The position numbers were made by a program, and so were the translations under genes. Of a DNA stretch of 64,000 nt, positions 55,558 to 63,354 are shown piece after piece (the stretch's first letter is position 1; each line of letters starts with the position of its first letter). The DNA lies in assembly GCA_026014485.1 (NCBI GenBank), contig JAOZIE010000020.1:110875-174874 (forward strand). The letters are read 5' to 3'. This DNA is from Candidatus Bathyarchaeota archaeon. GTDB taxonomy: Archaea; Thermoproteota; Bathyarchaeia; Bathyarchaeales; Bathycorpusculaceae. Under the pieces are notes generated by a model. The model searched no databases and was not told the origin of the DNA. It saw only the letters and a list, made by a program, of their open reading frames with translations.

Positions 55558-55670
55558 TCCCTTTTTGCCTCACCACCAAACAAAAATTAAGAAATTGGTG
55601 CAAAACCATGACAAAACAGAGAAAAACAAACTTGCAAAAAGAAACAAGGAAACCCTTTAAGTCCATGTGG

Positions 55671-55690
55671 ATATTAAAACAAATCAGGGG
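55671..55690 (+). promoter_or_regulatory. Promoter and ribosome-binding site of intN
   Basis: TATA-like ATATTAAAAC at 55671-55680 and AGGGG at 55686-55690 ahead of ATG 55699, so the integrase start is transcribed from within the element. Confidence 0.5.
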
Positions 55691-55762
55691 AATCACGAAT
55701 GAGCAATAGAAAACCAACCCAAGAAGCAACAAAAGAAGAAACTACAAAATTAGTTTACCCTA

Positions 55763-55861
55763 AGGCTGGTGCTCTTTGCGTGAACAGTCCTTTAGACTCG
55801 GTACCAGCCCCTTCAAGCAGTACCCAATCGAACTGTCCAATCCGTACTGAGCTACTCGCCC
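55763..55861 (-). other. tRNA-like 5' fragment with its own D-loop intron (element attP arm)
   Basis: Minus strand from 55861: GGGCGAG, TA, GCTC and the D-loop as in tRNA-Arg(CCT). An insert differing from the chromosomal intron follows, then GAGCACCAGCCT (D-stem, base 26, anticodon stem and C32-T33) identical to the tRNA, after which similarity stops. The insert folds strongly: GGACAGTTC with GGACTGTTC (U-G pairs allowed) and inner GGTAC/GTACC. It has no 3' half, so it cannot make a tRNA alone. A TATA-like GGTTTTTATG on the minus strand lies about 30 bases ahead of it. Confidence 0.7.
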
Positions 55862-55864
55862 ACA
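55837..55864. repeat. Right attachment core (28-base direct repeat)
   Basis: Exact copy of 50920-50947. Bases directly outside differ, so the 28 bases are the full identical core. Confidence 0.85.
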
Positions 55865-56019
55865 GCACAGACTCAAACGGCAACTTTGACATAAAAACCC
55901 TTCTAAACATGGCGAAACTGCCCACATGTATAGACGAAAAAAGCCGAAGCGCAAGTACGCTTCATACAAAAGTGAACGGTACCCGTTTTTTCATGAAGCT
56001 TCACGCAGAAGCGTCGTAG
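55865..56019 (+). pseudogene. Possible older integrase remnant outside the right core
   Basis: In frame with the core the flank reads NFDIKTLLNMAKLPTCIDEK and later SRSASTLHTKV. This resembles LPIETLLRIQ and GRSENTRKGV of the element's own intC at the same distance from the core. It stops at 56017-56019. It could be what is left of an earlier intC of a related element at the same tRNA. The similarity is short and judged by eye. Confidence 0.4.
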
Positions 56020-56369
56020 TTAGGGGTCTCTTTTATCACTTCAAGGGTGAATCCTGCTCTTTGGAGGCTGTCTCTTATTCGGTGAACGTAGGCGCCGTGG
56101 GCTCCCCAAGAAATTTCCAAAACCCCTGACGCTCCAGCGCAGGATATAATCTCCAAATCCGTTTCGGACGCACCTGCTTCTTTTAGAACCATTAGTACCG
56201 CCGCGTTGCTGTTTGCCCTCACAAAGTACGATTCGCCCAGAATAACTGCCGTTCTGCCTTCTGATTCGCCCCACTGTTCACTGTGGATATTGCCGAAATA
56301 TCTGCTCAAATACTGGGCAAGCTGCTCAAATGAGCCTGACACCTTACAAAGCATGTAATGAGACGTCAA
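56001..56369 (-). CDS. Small conserved-looking protein of unknown function
   Basis: 122 residues beginning MTSHYMLCKVSGSFEQLAQY. It has alternating strands and helices (VILGESYFVRANSNAAVLMV; GVLEISWGAHGAYVHRIRDSL region), no signal peptide and no membrane segment. It reads as a two-layer alpha/beta protein. I recall similar unnamed proteins in archaea but cannot name a family. It lies between the element and tRNA-Pro with its own minus-strand upstream region; its 3' end overlaps the integrase-remnant frame by 19 bases. Confidence 0.6.
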   Translation of the reverse strand: MTSHYMLCKVSGSFEQLAQYLSRYFGNIHSEQWGESEGRTAVILGESYFVRANSNAAVLMVLKEAGASETDLEIISCAGASGVLEISWGAHGAYVHRIRDSLQRAGFTLEVIKETPNYDASA

Positions 56370-56471
56370 CTACTTTCCTCCCAACGGAAACTTTCAGATG
56401 GGCACTATTAAAAATTCCGTGTTCATTTAAAACGTGTACGATTCGCTGCTCAAAAGGGGCCTAGAGCGTTG

Positions 56472-56609
56472 TGGTGGGGCCGCTGGGATTTGAACCCAGG
56501 ATCGCATGCGCCCCAGGCATGTATCCTATTACAGAACCGCCAGCCTACAGCTGGGATACATGTCCAAGACAGTATCACACACGGTTTATCCATGCTAGAC
56601 GACGGCCCC
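56472..56609 (-). tRNA. tRNA-Pro (anticodon GGG) with a D-loop intron and encoded CCA
   Basis: Minus strand. Acceptor GGGGCCG (56609-56603) pairs perfectly with CGGCCCC (56482-56476). The discriminator is A (56475) and CCA is at 56474-56472. The T-arm is CTGGG-TTCAAAT-CCCAG. The anticodon stem CATGC/GCATG has loop CTGGGGC, anticodon at 56514-56512. The D-arm is split by about 60 bases (near 56528-56587), folding by CCAGC-GCTGG and AACCG-CGGTT. The intron also holds CATGTATCC, complementary to the exon GGATACATG that follows the intron. Confidence 0.87.
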
Positions 56610-56817
56610 ACACGACTTGATTGCGGTCTAATTCTGTTGAGGTCGAAATCTTCAATGCATTAAGTGAACTTAAAGCTTCTGATTGTGGTGAAGTCTGTTC
56701 GGTTTGGTTTAGGCGGTTTTGACTTTGCTGATGTTGATTTTGGATTCATGTTGTGGGTTCATAAGGGCTTTAACTTTCTTTGTCACTTGTGTGTTTGTGT
56801 TTGGCTGAGGAGGTTAA

Positions 56818-57939
56818 TTGCTGGATTTGGCTGTTGATTTTGCAGCGGATTTCTGCCTTGAAGATGCGGAGGCGAAATCTGTTTTCCATGCACGTTTGCT
56901 CAATGCTGTAGGGCAAGCTATTGTGGCTACCGACGCTAATGGCCAAATCACGTTCTGGAACAGCGCTGCCGAGGGTTTGTTCGGTCGCAAAGAAGACGAA
57001 ATGCTTGGGAAGGAGGCGACGGGGTTCTTGGCGGAAGTTCTTCCCCGACTGGACTCTGGAGCACGTAACTGTCTAAAGTTGGGGAAACCTTGGACGGGCG
57101 AGTTTGCTGTTAAATGCCGCGATTCCAGCTACAGAGCGGTGATTCTTTCTTGTTCGCCCTTTTTTGATGACGATGGCAAATTGGCTGGTTCTATTGGCGT
57201 GATAACCGACATCACTGAAGAGAAGTGGATGCAGGATGCGTTGATTGAGACCATTCAAAAAATAGAGGACCTTAACGATAAAATGCGTGTGGTCGAAAGT
57301 TTAACTAGGCACGATGTGCGGAACAAACTGGGCGCGTTAAATGGTCGACTGTATCTGTTGAAGAAAAAGGTTGCTGGCGACGCTGGCTTGTTGGGGGAAC
57401 TTGCCGAAATTGAATTGATTAGTAAACAGATTCTAAATATTCTTGACTTTGCGCAGGTTTACGTGCAGGTAGGCTCAGAAGAGCTAATTGATGTAGATGT
57501 TGAGAGGAGTGTTGCAGAAGCCGCAAAGCTTTTTTCCAGCTTGAACCACGCACAATTGGTTAATAGTTGCCGTGGCTTAACGGTGGTTGCGGATTCTTTG
57601 CTGAGGCAGCTTTTTTACAATCTGATTGATAACACTTTAAAGTACGGCGAAAAAGTCGGCGAAATCAGGGTGCGTTTTGAAGAAGAGCCAACCCAGTTGA
57701 GGCTAATTTACGAGGATGATGGCGTGGGGCTCTCGAACGACACCAAACTCAAGATTTTCTCGGAGGGCTACGGGAAAGGCACTGGTTACGGGCTTTACCT
57801 GATAAAGCGGATTTGCGAAGCCTACGGCTGGGTGATTCAAGAAGAGGGTATCCCCCGCGAAGGCGCCCGATTCGTGATGACTATCCCCAAGATAAGTAAG
57901 GAAGGCAAAACCAGCTACCAAATAACCTCCTCCATTTAA
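56818..57939 (+). CDS. PAS-domain sensor histidine kinase
   Basis: 373 residues from TTG 56818, with GAGGAGG shortly upstream. A PAS domain (about 25-140; FWNSAAEGLFGRKEDEMLG) is followed by a coiled linker, the dimerisation helix with phospho-acceptor His165 in LTRHDVRNKLG, and a HATPase domain (NLIDNTLKYGEK; EDDGVGLS; GKGTGYGLYLIKRI). No membrane segment is present, so it senses a cytoplasmic signal, possibly redox or a ligand. No response regulator is adjacent. This compact PAS-kinase type is common in archaea. Confidence 0.9.
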   Translation: MLDLAVDFAADFCLEDAEAKSVFHARLLNAVGQAIVATDANGQITFWNSAAEGLFGRKEDEMLGKEATGFLAEVLPRLDSGARNCLKLGKPWTGEFAVKCRDSSYRAVILSCSPFFDDDGKLAGSIGVITDITEEKWMQDALIETIQKIEDLNDKMRVVESLTRHDVRNKLGALNGRLYLLKKKVAGDAGLLGELAEIELISKQILNILDFAQVYVQVGSEELIDVDVERSVAEAAKLFSSLNHAQLVNSCRGLTVVADSLLRQLFYNLIDNTLKYGEKVGEIRVRFEEEPTQLRLIYEDDGVGLSNDTKLKIFSEGYGKGTGYGLYLIKRICEAYGWVIQEEGIPREGARFVMTIPKISKEGKTSYQITSSI

Positions 57940-58104
57940 CTGCGTTTTTATCCCACAGTTTCCAACTTGTCTCTAAAAACCCGTGTTTCTGTAACTAAGT
58001 TGAGGCATGATCCTAGTTTCTGAACGGTGAATTGCTGGTTGACATGTTAATCTTTCCTATTTGTTTTTTTAGGTTCTTATAGTTCCGCTGCAGACTTATC
58101 GACA

Positions 58105-59115
58105 TTGGTGCCGTGTTTGTCTGGACTGCTTGAGCCGTTGCGTATAAAAGGGCTAACTCTTAGGAACCGCATAGTTATGCCTCCGATGCAGTCAGGCAGA
58201 GCCACCTTCGAAGGCGCAGTAACCAACAGGCTAATCAACTTTTACGTGTCCCGTTCCGCCGCATTGGGTTTACCAATTGTCGAGCACGCCTACATTTCTT
58301 TGACCGGAAAGCTCAGCCCAAAACAGCTTGGCATCTACGACGACGCCCTAATTTCAGGGTTTGAGCAGTTGGCATCTGCAATACACGCCGTCGGAGCCCC
58401 TGCTATCCTGCAGATAACCCACGCGGGCGGTGTAGCAAACAAAAAAGTAATCAACGCCCAGCCTGCGGGACCTTCGGCAAGCGGCAAAATGCGGGAGCTG
58501 CAGAAAACTGAGCTTGAAGCCATCGCGGAGGAGTTTGTTTTGGCTACTGAACGTGCTGTGAAAGCAGGATTTGACGGTGTAGAATTACATGGCGCCCATG
58601 GCTACTTGCTTAACCAGTTCTTCTCTCCTTTACTCAACAAACGCCAAGATGAGTTCGGCGGCTCTTTGGAGAAGCGGATGCGTTTTCCCCTTTTGGTCGT
58701 AAACGCGGTTCGGAGAGCCCTAACCGGTAAAGTTCTGCTGTACCGATTGGGCGCGGACGATTTGGCTCCAAACGGTATACAAATTGCCGATGCCGTCGCG
58801 TTTGCTGTGGAGCTTGAGCGCGCAGGCGTGGATGTCATCGACGTGTCGGGAGGCATGTGCGGCGCAGAACCCAAACAGCTTCGGAAACTGCAAGGATACT
58901 TCATTTCGCAAGCGCATGAAATTAAGCAGGCTGTCCATGTGCCTGTTATTGGGGTAGGCGGAATAGCTGAGGCTGCTTACGCGGATAGGTTGGTGCGGGA
59001 GGAAAAAGTTGACTTGGTGGCTGTGGGCAGGGCGCTCCTGAAAGATTCAACATGGGCCTTTAAAGCGGTGGAAACGTTGACTGCGGCGCCCAAGACCAAT
59101 GTTGACGTCATTTAG
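58105..59115 (+). CDS. Old yellow enzyme-family NADH:flavin oxidoreductase
   Basis: 336 residues in one TIM barrel. LKNRI-like LRNRIVMPPMQS, LQITHAGG, the catalytic-site HGAHGYLLNQFFSPLLNKR, and the phosphate-binding GVGGIAEA...VDLVAVGRALL are the OYE/2,4-dienoyl-CoA reductase signature. The C-terminal Fe-S/FAD extension of dienoyl-CoA reductases is absent. FMN is expected; the substrate, an enone or similar, is unknown. TTG 58105 or the GTG three bases on is the start. It is a single gene followed convergently by the flavodoxin-like gene. Confidence 0.85.
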   Translation: MVPCLSGLLEPLRIKGLTLRNRIVMPPMQSGRATFEGAVTNRLINFYVSRSAALGLPIVEHAYISLTGKLSPKQLGIYDDALISGFEQLASAIHAVGAPAILQITHAGGVANKKVINAQPAGPSASGKMRELQKTELEAIAEEFVLATERAVKAGFDGVELHGAHGYLLNQFFSPLLNKRQDEFGGSLEKRMRFPLLVVNAVRRALTGKVLLYRLGADDLAPNGIQIADAVAFAVELERAGVDVIDVSGGMCGAEPKQLRKLQGYFISQAHEIKQAVHVPVIGVGGIAEAAYADRLVREEKVDLVAVGRALLKDSTWAFKAVETLTAAPKTNVDVI

Positions 59116-59144
59116 CCCCCATGTAGCTGTTGCTGTTTCTGGAT

Positions 59145-59723
59145 TTACGGTGTAAGGTTGCTTGCGAATTGGTGGGCGAGTTCTATCGCCGCAGAAGCGT
59201 TTTGGTTCGATACTGCCAATGAATCATAGAAGGTGGCGTTGGCGTTTTGCAGTTTTTCCATTAACGGCTCTATGCTTTCGCCAGAGTCTTCGCCCGCGCA
59301 AGCTATACCTACTGTGTTGATTCCGTTGAAATTGCCGATTCTGTCAATGTAGCTTACGATGGCTGTTCCAACGGTTCCGCCATACACTGGATACGCTAAT
59401 GCTATCAACTTGTACTTGGAAACGTCAGAAGGTGTTTGAGTACTTGCGGTGGTGATTTCCACACGCCATCCGTTTGAGGCGAGTCCATCAGCGAAAGCGT
59501 AGGATATGTCTTTGGGAAAGCTGCTGAAACCGGGTTGATACACAACTAATGCGTTCTTGTTGCCTTCCGAGTTAATTATTTCAATTTCGCTCACGACTTC
59601 CCTGCTAAGAGTTCCCGACATCAATAACCCTGCAAATGCCGCAAACGAAACAAACAACACTACCACAACTAGTACAAGCACAACCAGGACCTGTTTCCAT
59701 CTTTTCTGAGGCCAAACTCTCAT
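59145..59723 (-). CDS. Membrane-anchored flavodoxin-like protein
   Basis: 192 residues from ATG 59723, chosen for the GGGGGAG six bases upstream. One N-terminal transmembrane helix (VLVVLVLVVVVLFVSFAAFA) is followed by a flavodoxin fold (ALVVYQPGFSSFPKDISYAF; ALAYPVYGGTVGTAIVSYID; GIACAGEDSG). The usual phosphate loop T/SxTGNT is replaced by YQPGFSSFP, so FMN binding may be altered. It is convergent with the OYE gene, with which it might share electrons. Orientation of the soluble domain is not certain. Confidence 0.75.
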   Translation of the reverse strand: MRVWPQKRWKQVLVVLVLVVVVLFVSFAAFAGLLMSGTLSREVVSEIEIINSEGNKNALVVYQPGFSSFPKDISYAFADGLASNGWRVEITTASTQTPSDVSKYKLIALAYPVYGGTVGTAIVSYIDRIGNFNGINTVGIACAGEDSGESIEPLMEKLQNANATFYDSLAVSNQNASAAIELAHQFASNLTP

Positions 59724-59836
59724 TTTGCTCCCCCGCAAATAGTGGCGCCCTTTTCAGTATTAATTTTTTCTATATTCAACAACGTCCCTTGAGCAGATTT
59801 ACCTTAAAACTTCCTGTAAACTTGTGTGCGTCCGCT

Positions 59837-60556
59837 TTAGGCTCGTTTTCCTTTCTCCCAGTAGTAAAGGAATAGGTCTCTAACCCAAGTGAGGAACGTT
59901 GGGTCCTGTCCAAAGAAGCCTGCGTAATCCATTCTGTCGTCAAGGAAGCGGAAGCAAACCGCTGCTTCTTTTTCTGTAACTACAAATACTGCGGGTGTAT
60001 AGGCGAGTGTGCGGTTTTCGAGGTTTGGCAGTTTCGTGGGCGGTTGAGGCGAAATAATCCTGTATTCTGCGCCTTTTGGGATTTGCTTTGAAATGTCCTC
60101 GAAAGCTTGGGGAAGCGGCTCTGGAGAAACCCCCCACATGAACTTCTCGGCTTCGCCAATGAGCTGGGAGGATTTCATGACGCTTTCCACCATGCCCATT
60201 TTTAGATTCGCCCCTGAAAGTTCGCTGATTCTGTTTACGAATTGCGGGGGCAGCTTCCAGACGTTATGGTCTACGAAGTACTGTTTATGTTTGAAAGCGA
60301 ATTCCAAAGACGCAGAAAGACCCAGCACCAGTTTGCCGTATTGGGTTATGACATATGTGGCGTCGGGTTGTTTCTGAATCAGCAGGGCTTCGGTGAGGCG
60401 TTGCAGTTGCCTAAACGTTTCAGTGGTTGTTAAGTCCAGTTTCTGGGCGACATCGTTCATCTTCCAGTTTTTCTTGTTTAACTCACGCAATATGCCGATT
60501 CGGCTTTCGCTTGCTAACTCAAAAAACAGTTTTTCGATGCCCTCAGCGTTTTCCAT
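59837..60556 (-). CDS. Winged-helix transcription regulator (archaeal ArsR-like, two-domain)
   Basis: 239 residues. The N-terminal winged helix has SRIGILRELNKKNWKMNDVA and TTETFRQLQRLTEALLI (residues about 18-65). The C-terminal domain of about 150 residues resembles the sensor part of methanogen regulators of the DUF1724 kind (MGVVE-like MGMVESVMKSSQLIGEAEKF; IISPQPPTKLP). It may sense a stress or ligand; the identity is not deducible. A perfect palindrome lies just upstream at 60583-60602, so autoregulation is plausible. Confidence 0.82.
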   Translation of the reverse strand: MENAEGIEKLFFELASESRIGILRELNKKNWKMNDVAQKLDLTTTETFRQLQRLTEALLIQKQPDATYVITQYGKLVLGLSASLEFAFKHKQYFVDHNVWKLPPQFVNRISELSGANLKMGMVESVMKSSQLIGEAEKFMWGVSPEPLPQAFEDISKQIPKGAEYRIISPQPPTKLPNLENRTLAYTPAVFVVTEKEAAVCFRFLDDRMDYAGFFGQDPTFLTWVRDLFLYYWEKGKRA

Positions 60557-60582
60557 GGTTCCTCACCGATGTTAATACATTC

Positions 60583-60602
60583 ACACTGATGTATACCAGT
60601 GT
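60583..60602. promoter_or_regulatory. Palindrome in the divergent gap, likely operator
   Basis: ACACTG-N8-CAGTGT, the spacer being ATGTATAC, which is TATA-like. It is centred between the regulator (start 60556) and the plus-strand gene (start 60666), a natural place for the regulator to bind. Confidence 0.55.
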
Positions 60603-60665
60603 ACATTGAACGCAAATAAAAGTAATCAGCGCGGGTGCCATAAAAGAATTCAGGAGGCAACAACC

Positions 60666-60953
60666 GTGGAAAACAAAACCAAAGAAAACGAACGGTTTTT
60701 CTCCGTTGAACTCAAATCAAAGGATACCCTGAAGAACATTTCGTTAGCCAACGGCTTCAGCGACAGGGTTCTGGTGGAGGGCAGCTTAGGCGAGCTTGTT
60801 CAGGCTGCGTTCGTTGAAGGCGTAATTCTGGAAATAATCGGCAAGAAAGGCACCCTTAGAATTAACCTGACGGAGAAGGAACTGAAAAAGGAACCCCCAA
60901 AGGTTGCTGCATCAGCCAAGTTAGATGCCGATTCACGGGAGGTGAAACAATGA
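60666..60953 (+). CDS. Small protein of unknown function
   Basis: 95 residues from GTG 60666, chosen because AGGAGG lies at 60651-60656. It is a charged protein with one beta-rich domain (FFSVELKSKDTLKNISLANG; GVILEIIGKKGTLRINLTEK) and a Lys/Pro tail. No membrane segment or cysteine is present. It overlaps the next gene by four bases (ATGA), so the two act together, probably under the divergent regulator. I do not recognise the family. Confidence 0.65.
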   Translation: MENKTKENERFFSVELKSKDTLKNISLANGFSDRVLVEGSLGELVQAAFVEGVILEIIGKKGTLRINLTEKELKKEPPKVAASAKLDADSREVKQ

Positions 60954-61156
60954 AAACAATCGCCATAGTTGCCCTAGCTGTTATTGTGATTTTAAGCATT
61001 GCCGCCGTCAAAACAGTGATACCTAACTCGAACGCGAGCAAACCGTGTATGCTGGGATACAAAGCCGCCTGCTCCTTCACCCCCATAAGCACAGCCCTCT
61101 TGGCTCTCGCCGCAGTGGTCACATTCCTGTTGACAAAAAGCCTGATTCTGGGATGA
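60950..61156 (+). CDS. Two-helix membrane microprotein
   Basis: 68 residues with two hydrophobic segments, TIAIVALAVIVILSIAAV (residues 3-20) and ALLALAAVVTFLLTKSLIL near the C-terminus. They are joined by a short loop with two cysteines (KPCMLGYKAACSF) that could form a disulfide outside the membrane. It is coupled by ATGA to the soluble gene before it. Function is unknown. Confidence 0.65.
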   Translation: MKTIAIVALAVIVILSIAAVKTVIPNSNASKPCMLGYKAACSFTPISTALLALAAVVTFLLTKSLILG

Positions 61157-61239
61157 CCAATTCACCAACGGTTACCCCCCGTCTCTTTTTTAAAAATTTT
61201 ATTAGCTAGTTGCAGGTTACCTTGTGTTGTGTATTTGCC

Positions 61240-61719
61240 ATGACGGGTCAAATAGTAATCATTATGGGTTCCGAGAGGGATTTGGAGTTCAGCCGAGACA
61301 TCGCTAAACCTTTGAAGGCGCTGGGTGTGGAATACGTTTTTCGGGTGGCTTCTGCCCACAAGACGCCGTTGAAAGTGCTTGAGGTTCTCGGCGAGTTTGA
61401 GGAGCAAAACGTCGTTTATGTAACCGTGGCTGGCAGATCCAACGCTTTGAGTGCGTTTGTTGATGCCAACACTTCAAAGCCCGTCATTGCATGTCCGCCT
61501 TACTCTGACAAGTTCGGAGGCGCGGACGTTTTCTCGTCTTTGAGAGTGCCCAGCGGTATCGGTTCTGTTGTAACCATTGAGCCTGAAGGCGCGGCTATTG
61601 CGGCTGCCAAGATTTTAGCGGTCGGTGACAAGGTAGTTGAGCAAGCTGTTAAGGGCTATCAGGCAAAGAAGAAGGCGGCGCTTGAGAAAGCTGACGAGAT
61701 AATCAAAAACATGAAATAG
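61240..61719 (+). CDS. purE: 5-aminoimidazole ribonucleotide carboxylase, class II PurE
   Basis: 159 residues from ATG 61240. IIMGSERDLEFSRDIA and RVASAHKTPLKVLE are the nucleotide-binding PurE segments. VTVAGRSNALSAFVDANTSK and ACPPYSDKFGGADVFSSLRV are the class II form, as in animal PAICS, which uses CO2 directly on AIR without PurK. It catalyses a step of purine synthesis. The ppcA start follows after 42 bases on the same strand; both enzymes fix CO2 or bicarbonate, but co-regulation is only a guess. Confidence 0.87.
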   Translation: MTGQIVIIMGSERDLEFSRDIAKPLKALGVEYVFRVASAHKTPLKVLEVLGEFEEQNVVYVTVAGRSNALSAFVDANTSKPVIACPPYSDKFGGADVFSSLRVPSGIGSVVTIEPEGAAIAAAKILAVGDKVVEQAVKGYQAKKKAALEKADEIIKNMK

Positions 61720-61761
61720 GTACCTGTTCTTCTCCATTGGCGGATAACAGTAGGTGAGACT

Positions 61762-63354
61762 TTGACAGTTGAGTCAGAAGAGAAAGAGCGGCGAATCCCC
61801 CGCACCATGTCTACGCAGCACCCTGACAACGTGAACGTTCCCGAGTGGAGCCAAGGTGAAGTTATCGATGGCAATGTCGAAGTCTACGAGGCATACTACG
61901 CTTACAAGACGCTGGGCTGCCAAGAGGTTATGTGGGATTCTGAGGGCAAAGACGTAGACACTCGCGTTGTACGTAAACTGCTTAGCAATTACTGGGACCT
62001 CTTTTCTGAGCGCGTATTGGGCGAAGACGTTTGCCTAACTTATCGTATTCCAAACCCCAGCATAGAGGCGGTGGAGAAGAAAGTTGTCGTGGAAACCCTC
62101 CAGAACATACCCGTCACGTATGACGTGGCTTCTTCGGTTTACGGGAAGGCTGTTACGCCGATTTTTGAGGTTATCTTGCCGTTTACAACCAGCGGAAACG
62201 AGCTTATCTGGCTATTCAACTACTACCGACGAGCCATAGTCGCCGACGAAGACGCCCTGCTGGATGACCGCATCAAAGCCAGAGACTGGATAGGCTGCTT
62301 TAAACCTAAAGCTATAAGCGTGATTCCCCTCGTCGAAGACCAAGATAGCATCCTAAACATCGACCGCATCATAAAACCCTACATAAAAGCCGCCAAACCC
62401 AAAAACCTGCGCGTTTTCATAGCCCGCAGCGACCCCGCCCTCAACTACGGCCTAATATCCGCCGTGTTGCTCTCCAAAATCGGGCTGGCAAAACTGAAGA
62501 AAACCGAGAAAGAAACAGGTGTTGCGGTGCACCCGATAATCGGTGTCGGCTCCAAGCCATTCCGTGGGCACCTTTCCCCTGAAAATTTGGCGGGCTTTCT
62601 GCATGAATATCCTGGGCTAGCGACGGCTACTGTGCAGTCTGCTGCAAGGTATGATTACCCGCTGGAGCAAGTGAAAGAATTCGTGACGTGCCTCAACCAG
62701 AGTCTCCCAAATGGGGAACCCACTGCAGTGGAGCCCTACGAGGAAGCTGTGCTGCTGGGGGTGCTGCAGAAGTGTAGGCGAAACTACGAAGGCGTTGTTG
62801 AGGTTTTGGCTCCTTTTGTGAACAGCATCTCAGCGTATGTGCCGCAGCGAAGAGCCCGAAAACTACACATCGGCTTGTTCGGCTACAGCAGAAGCGTTGC
62901 TGGCGTGAGCCTCCCCCGCGCCATCACATTCGCCGCCGCCTTGTACAGTATCGGTATTCCCCCTGAGTTCGTGGGCGCCAAAGTCATGGAAGACTTGACT
63001 GAAGAGGAATGGCGAATCCTTCGGAAATATTACGTTAACTTGAAATCGGATTTTGCAGCGGTCAGCGGCTACGTTTCCTGGCAAAACATAAACATGCTCA
63101 TGGAGATGCATTTGAAAGCCGCTAAACGCGCCAACATGAACGTAGATAACCTGCGGCTTGCCTTAACCCGAATTTTAGCCGACCTCAAAACCGTCGAGGA
63201 AACCATAGACATTAAACTGGGTCCCCGCACGCCGACGCAGCGCAAGCACGAAAATTTCACCAACAACTTTCTCATAAGCTACCTTGAGCGGGAAGACGAA
63301 GAAGCCAAAGTCGCGCTGGTGGAAGCGGCAAAACTACGCAAATGCCTCGGATAA
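61762..63354 (+). CDS. ppcA: Archaeal-type phosphoenolpyruvate carboxylase
   Basis: 530 residues, the compact archaeal length (bacterial enzymes have about 900). RTMSTQHPDNVNVPEWS at the N-terminus, LPFTTSGNELIWLFNYYRR, the catalytic VGSKPFRGHLSPEN segment and GLATATVQSAARYDY are archaeal PpcA hallmarks. It forms oxaloacetate from PEP and bicarbonate to feed a partial citric acid cycle. TTG 61762 has AGGTGAG upstream. It follows purE and is the last protein gene before the rRNA. Confidence 0.95.
   Translation: MTVESEEKERRIPRTMSTQHPDNVNVPEWSQGEVIDGNVEVYEAYYAYKTLGCQEVMWDSEGKDVDTRVVRKLLSNYWDLFSERVLGEDVCLTYRIPNPSIEAVEKKVVVETLQNIPVTYDVASSVYGKAVTPIFEVILPFTTSGNELIWLFNYYRRAIVADEDALLDDRIKARDWIGCFKPKAISVIPLVEDQDSILNIDRIIKPYIKAAKPKNLRVFIARSDPALNYGLISAVLLSKIGLAKLKKTEKETGVAVHPIIGVGSKPFRGHLSPENLAGFLHEYPGLATATVQSAARYDYPLEQVKEFVTCLNQSLPNGEPTAVEPYEEAVLLGVLQKCRRNYEGVVEVLAPFVNSISAYVPQRRARKLHIGLFGYSRSVAGVSLPRAITFAAALYSIGIPPEFVGAKVMEDLTEEEWRILRKYYVNLKSDFAAVSGYVSWQNINMLMEMHLKAAKRANMNVDNLRLALTRILADLKTVEETIDIKLGPRTPTQRKHENFTNNFLISYLEREDEEAKVALVEAAKLRKCLG

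Larger units (their letters stand above)
50920..55864. mobile_element. Integrated rolling-circle element of about 4.9 kb with SSV-type split integrase
   Basis: It is bounded by an exact 28-base direct repeat (50920-50947 and 55837-55864). The integrase C-terminal part starts at the left repeat and the N-terminal part ends in the right repeat, both plus strand and in the same frame across the core. Joining them through one core regenerates the gene, as in SSV-type fuselloviral and plasmid integrases. Cargo: HETGH zincin, small membrane protein, HUH Rep and an inverted-repeat cloverleaf. Three genes carry frameshifts, so it may be decaying or the assembly has indels. Confidence 0.82.
55699..55864 (+). 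pseudogene. Integrase N-terminal part (intN)
   Basis: 55 codons from ATG 55699 to the attachment core, ending CPIRTELLAH, which is encoded by the core itself. The same IRTELLAH is read in the left core, so the joined gene is in frame. In the integrated state the frame runs on past the core into flanking DNA to a stop at 56017-56019. The codons between about 55763 and 55836 also spell, on the other strand, a tRNA-like fragment, so this stretch has a double constraint. Confidence 0.75.

Noticed and set aside
55763..55861. Genuine trans-spliced split-tRNA 5' half
   Set aside because: No matching 3' half was found in the window, and the fragment is better explained as the attP arm of the element. 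Kept only as an alternative.
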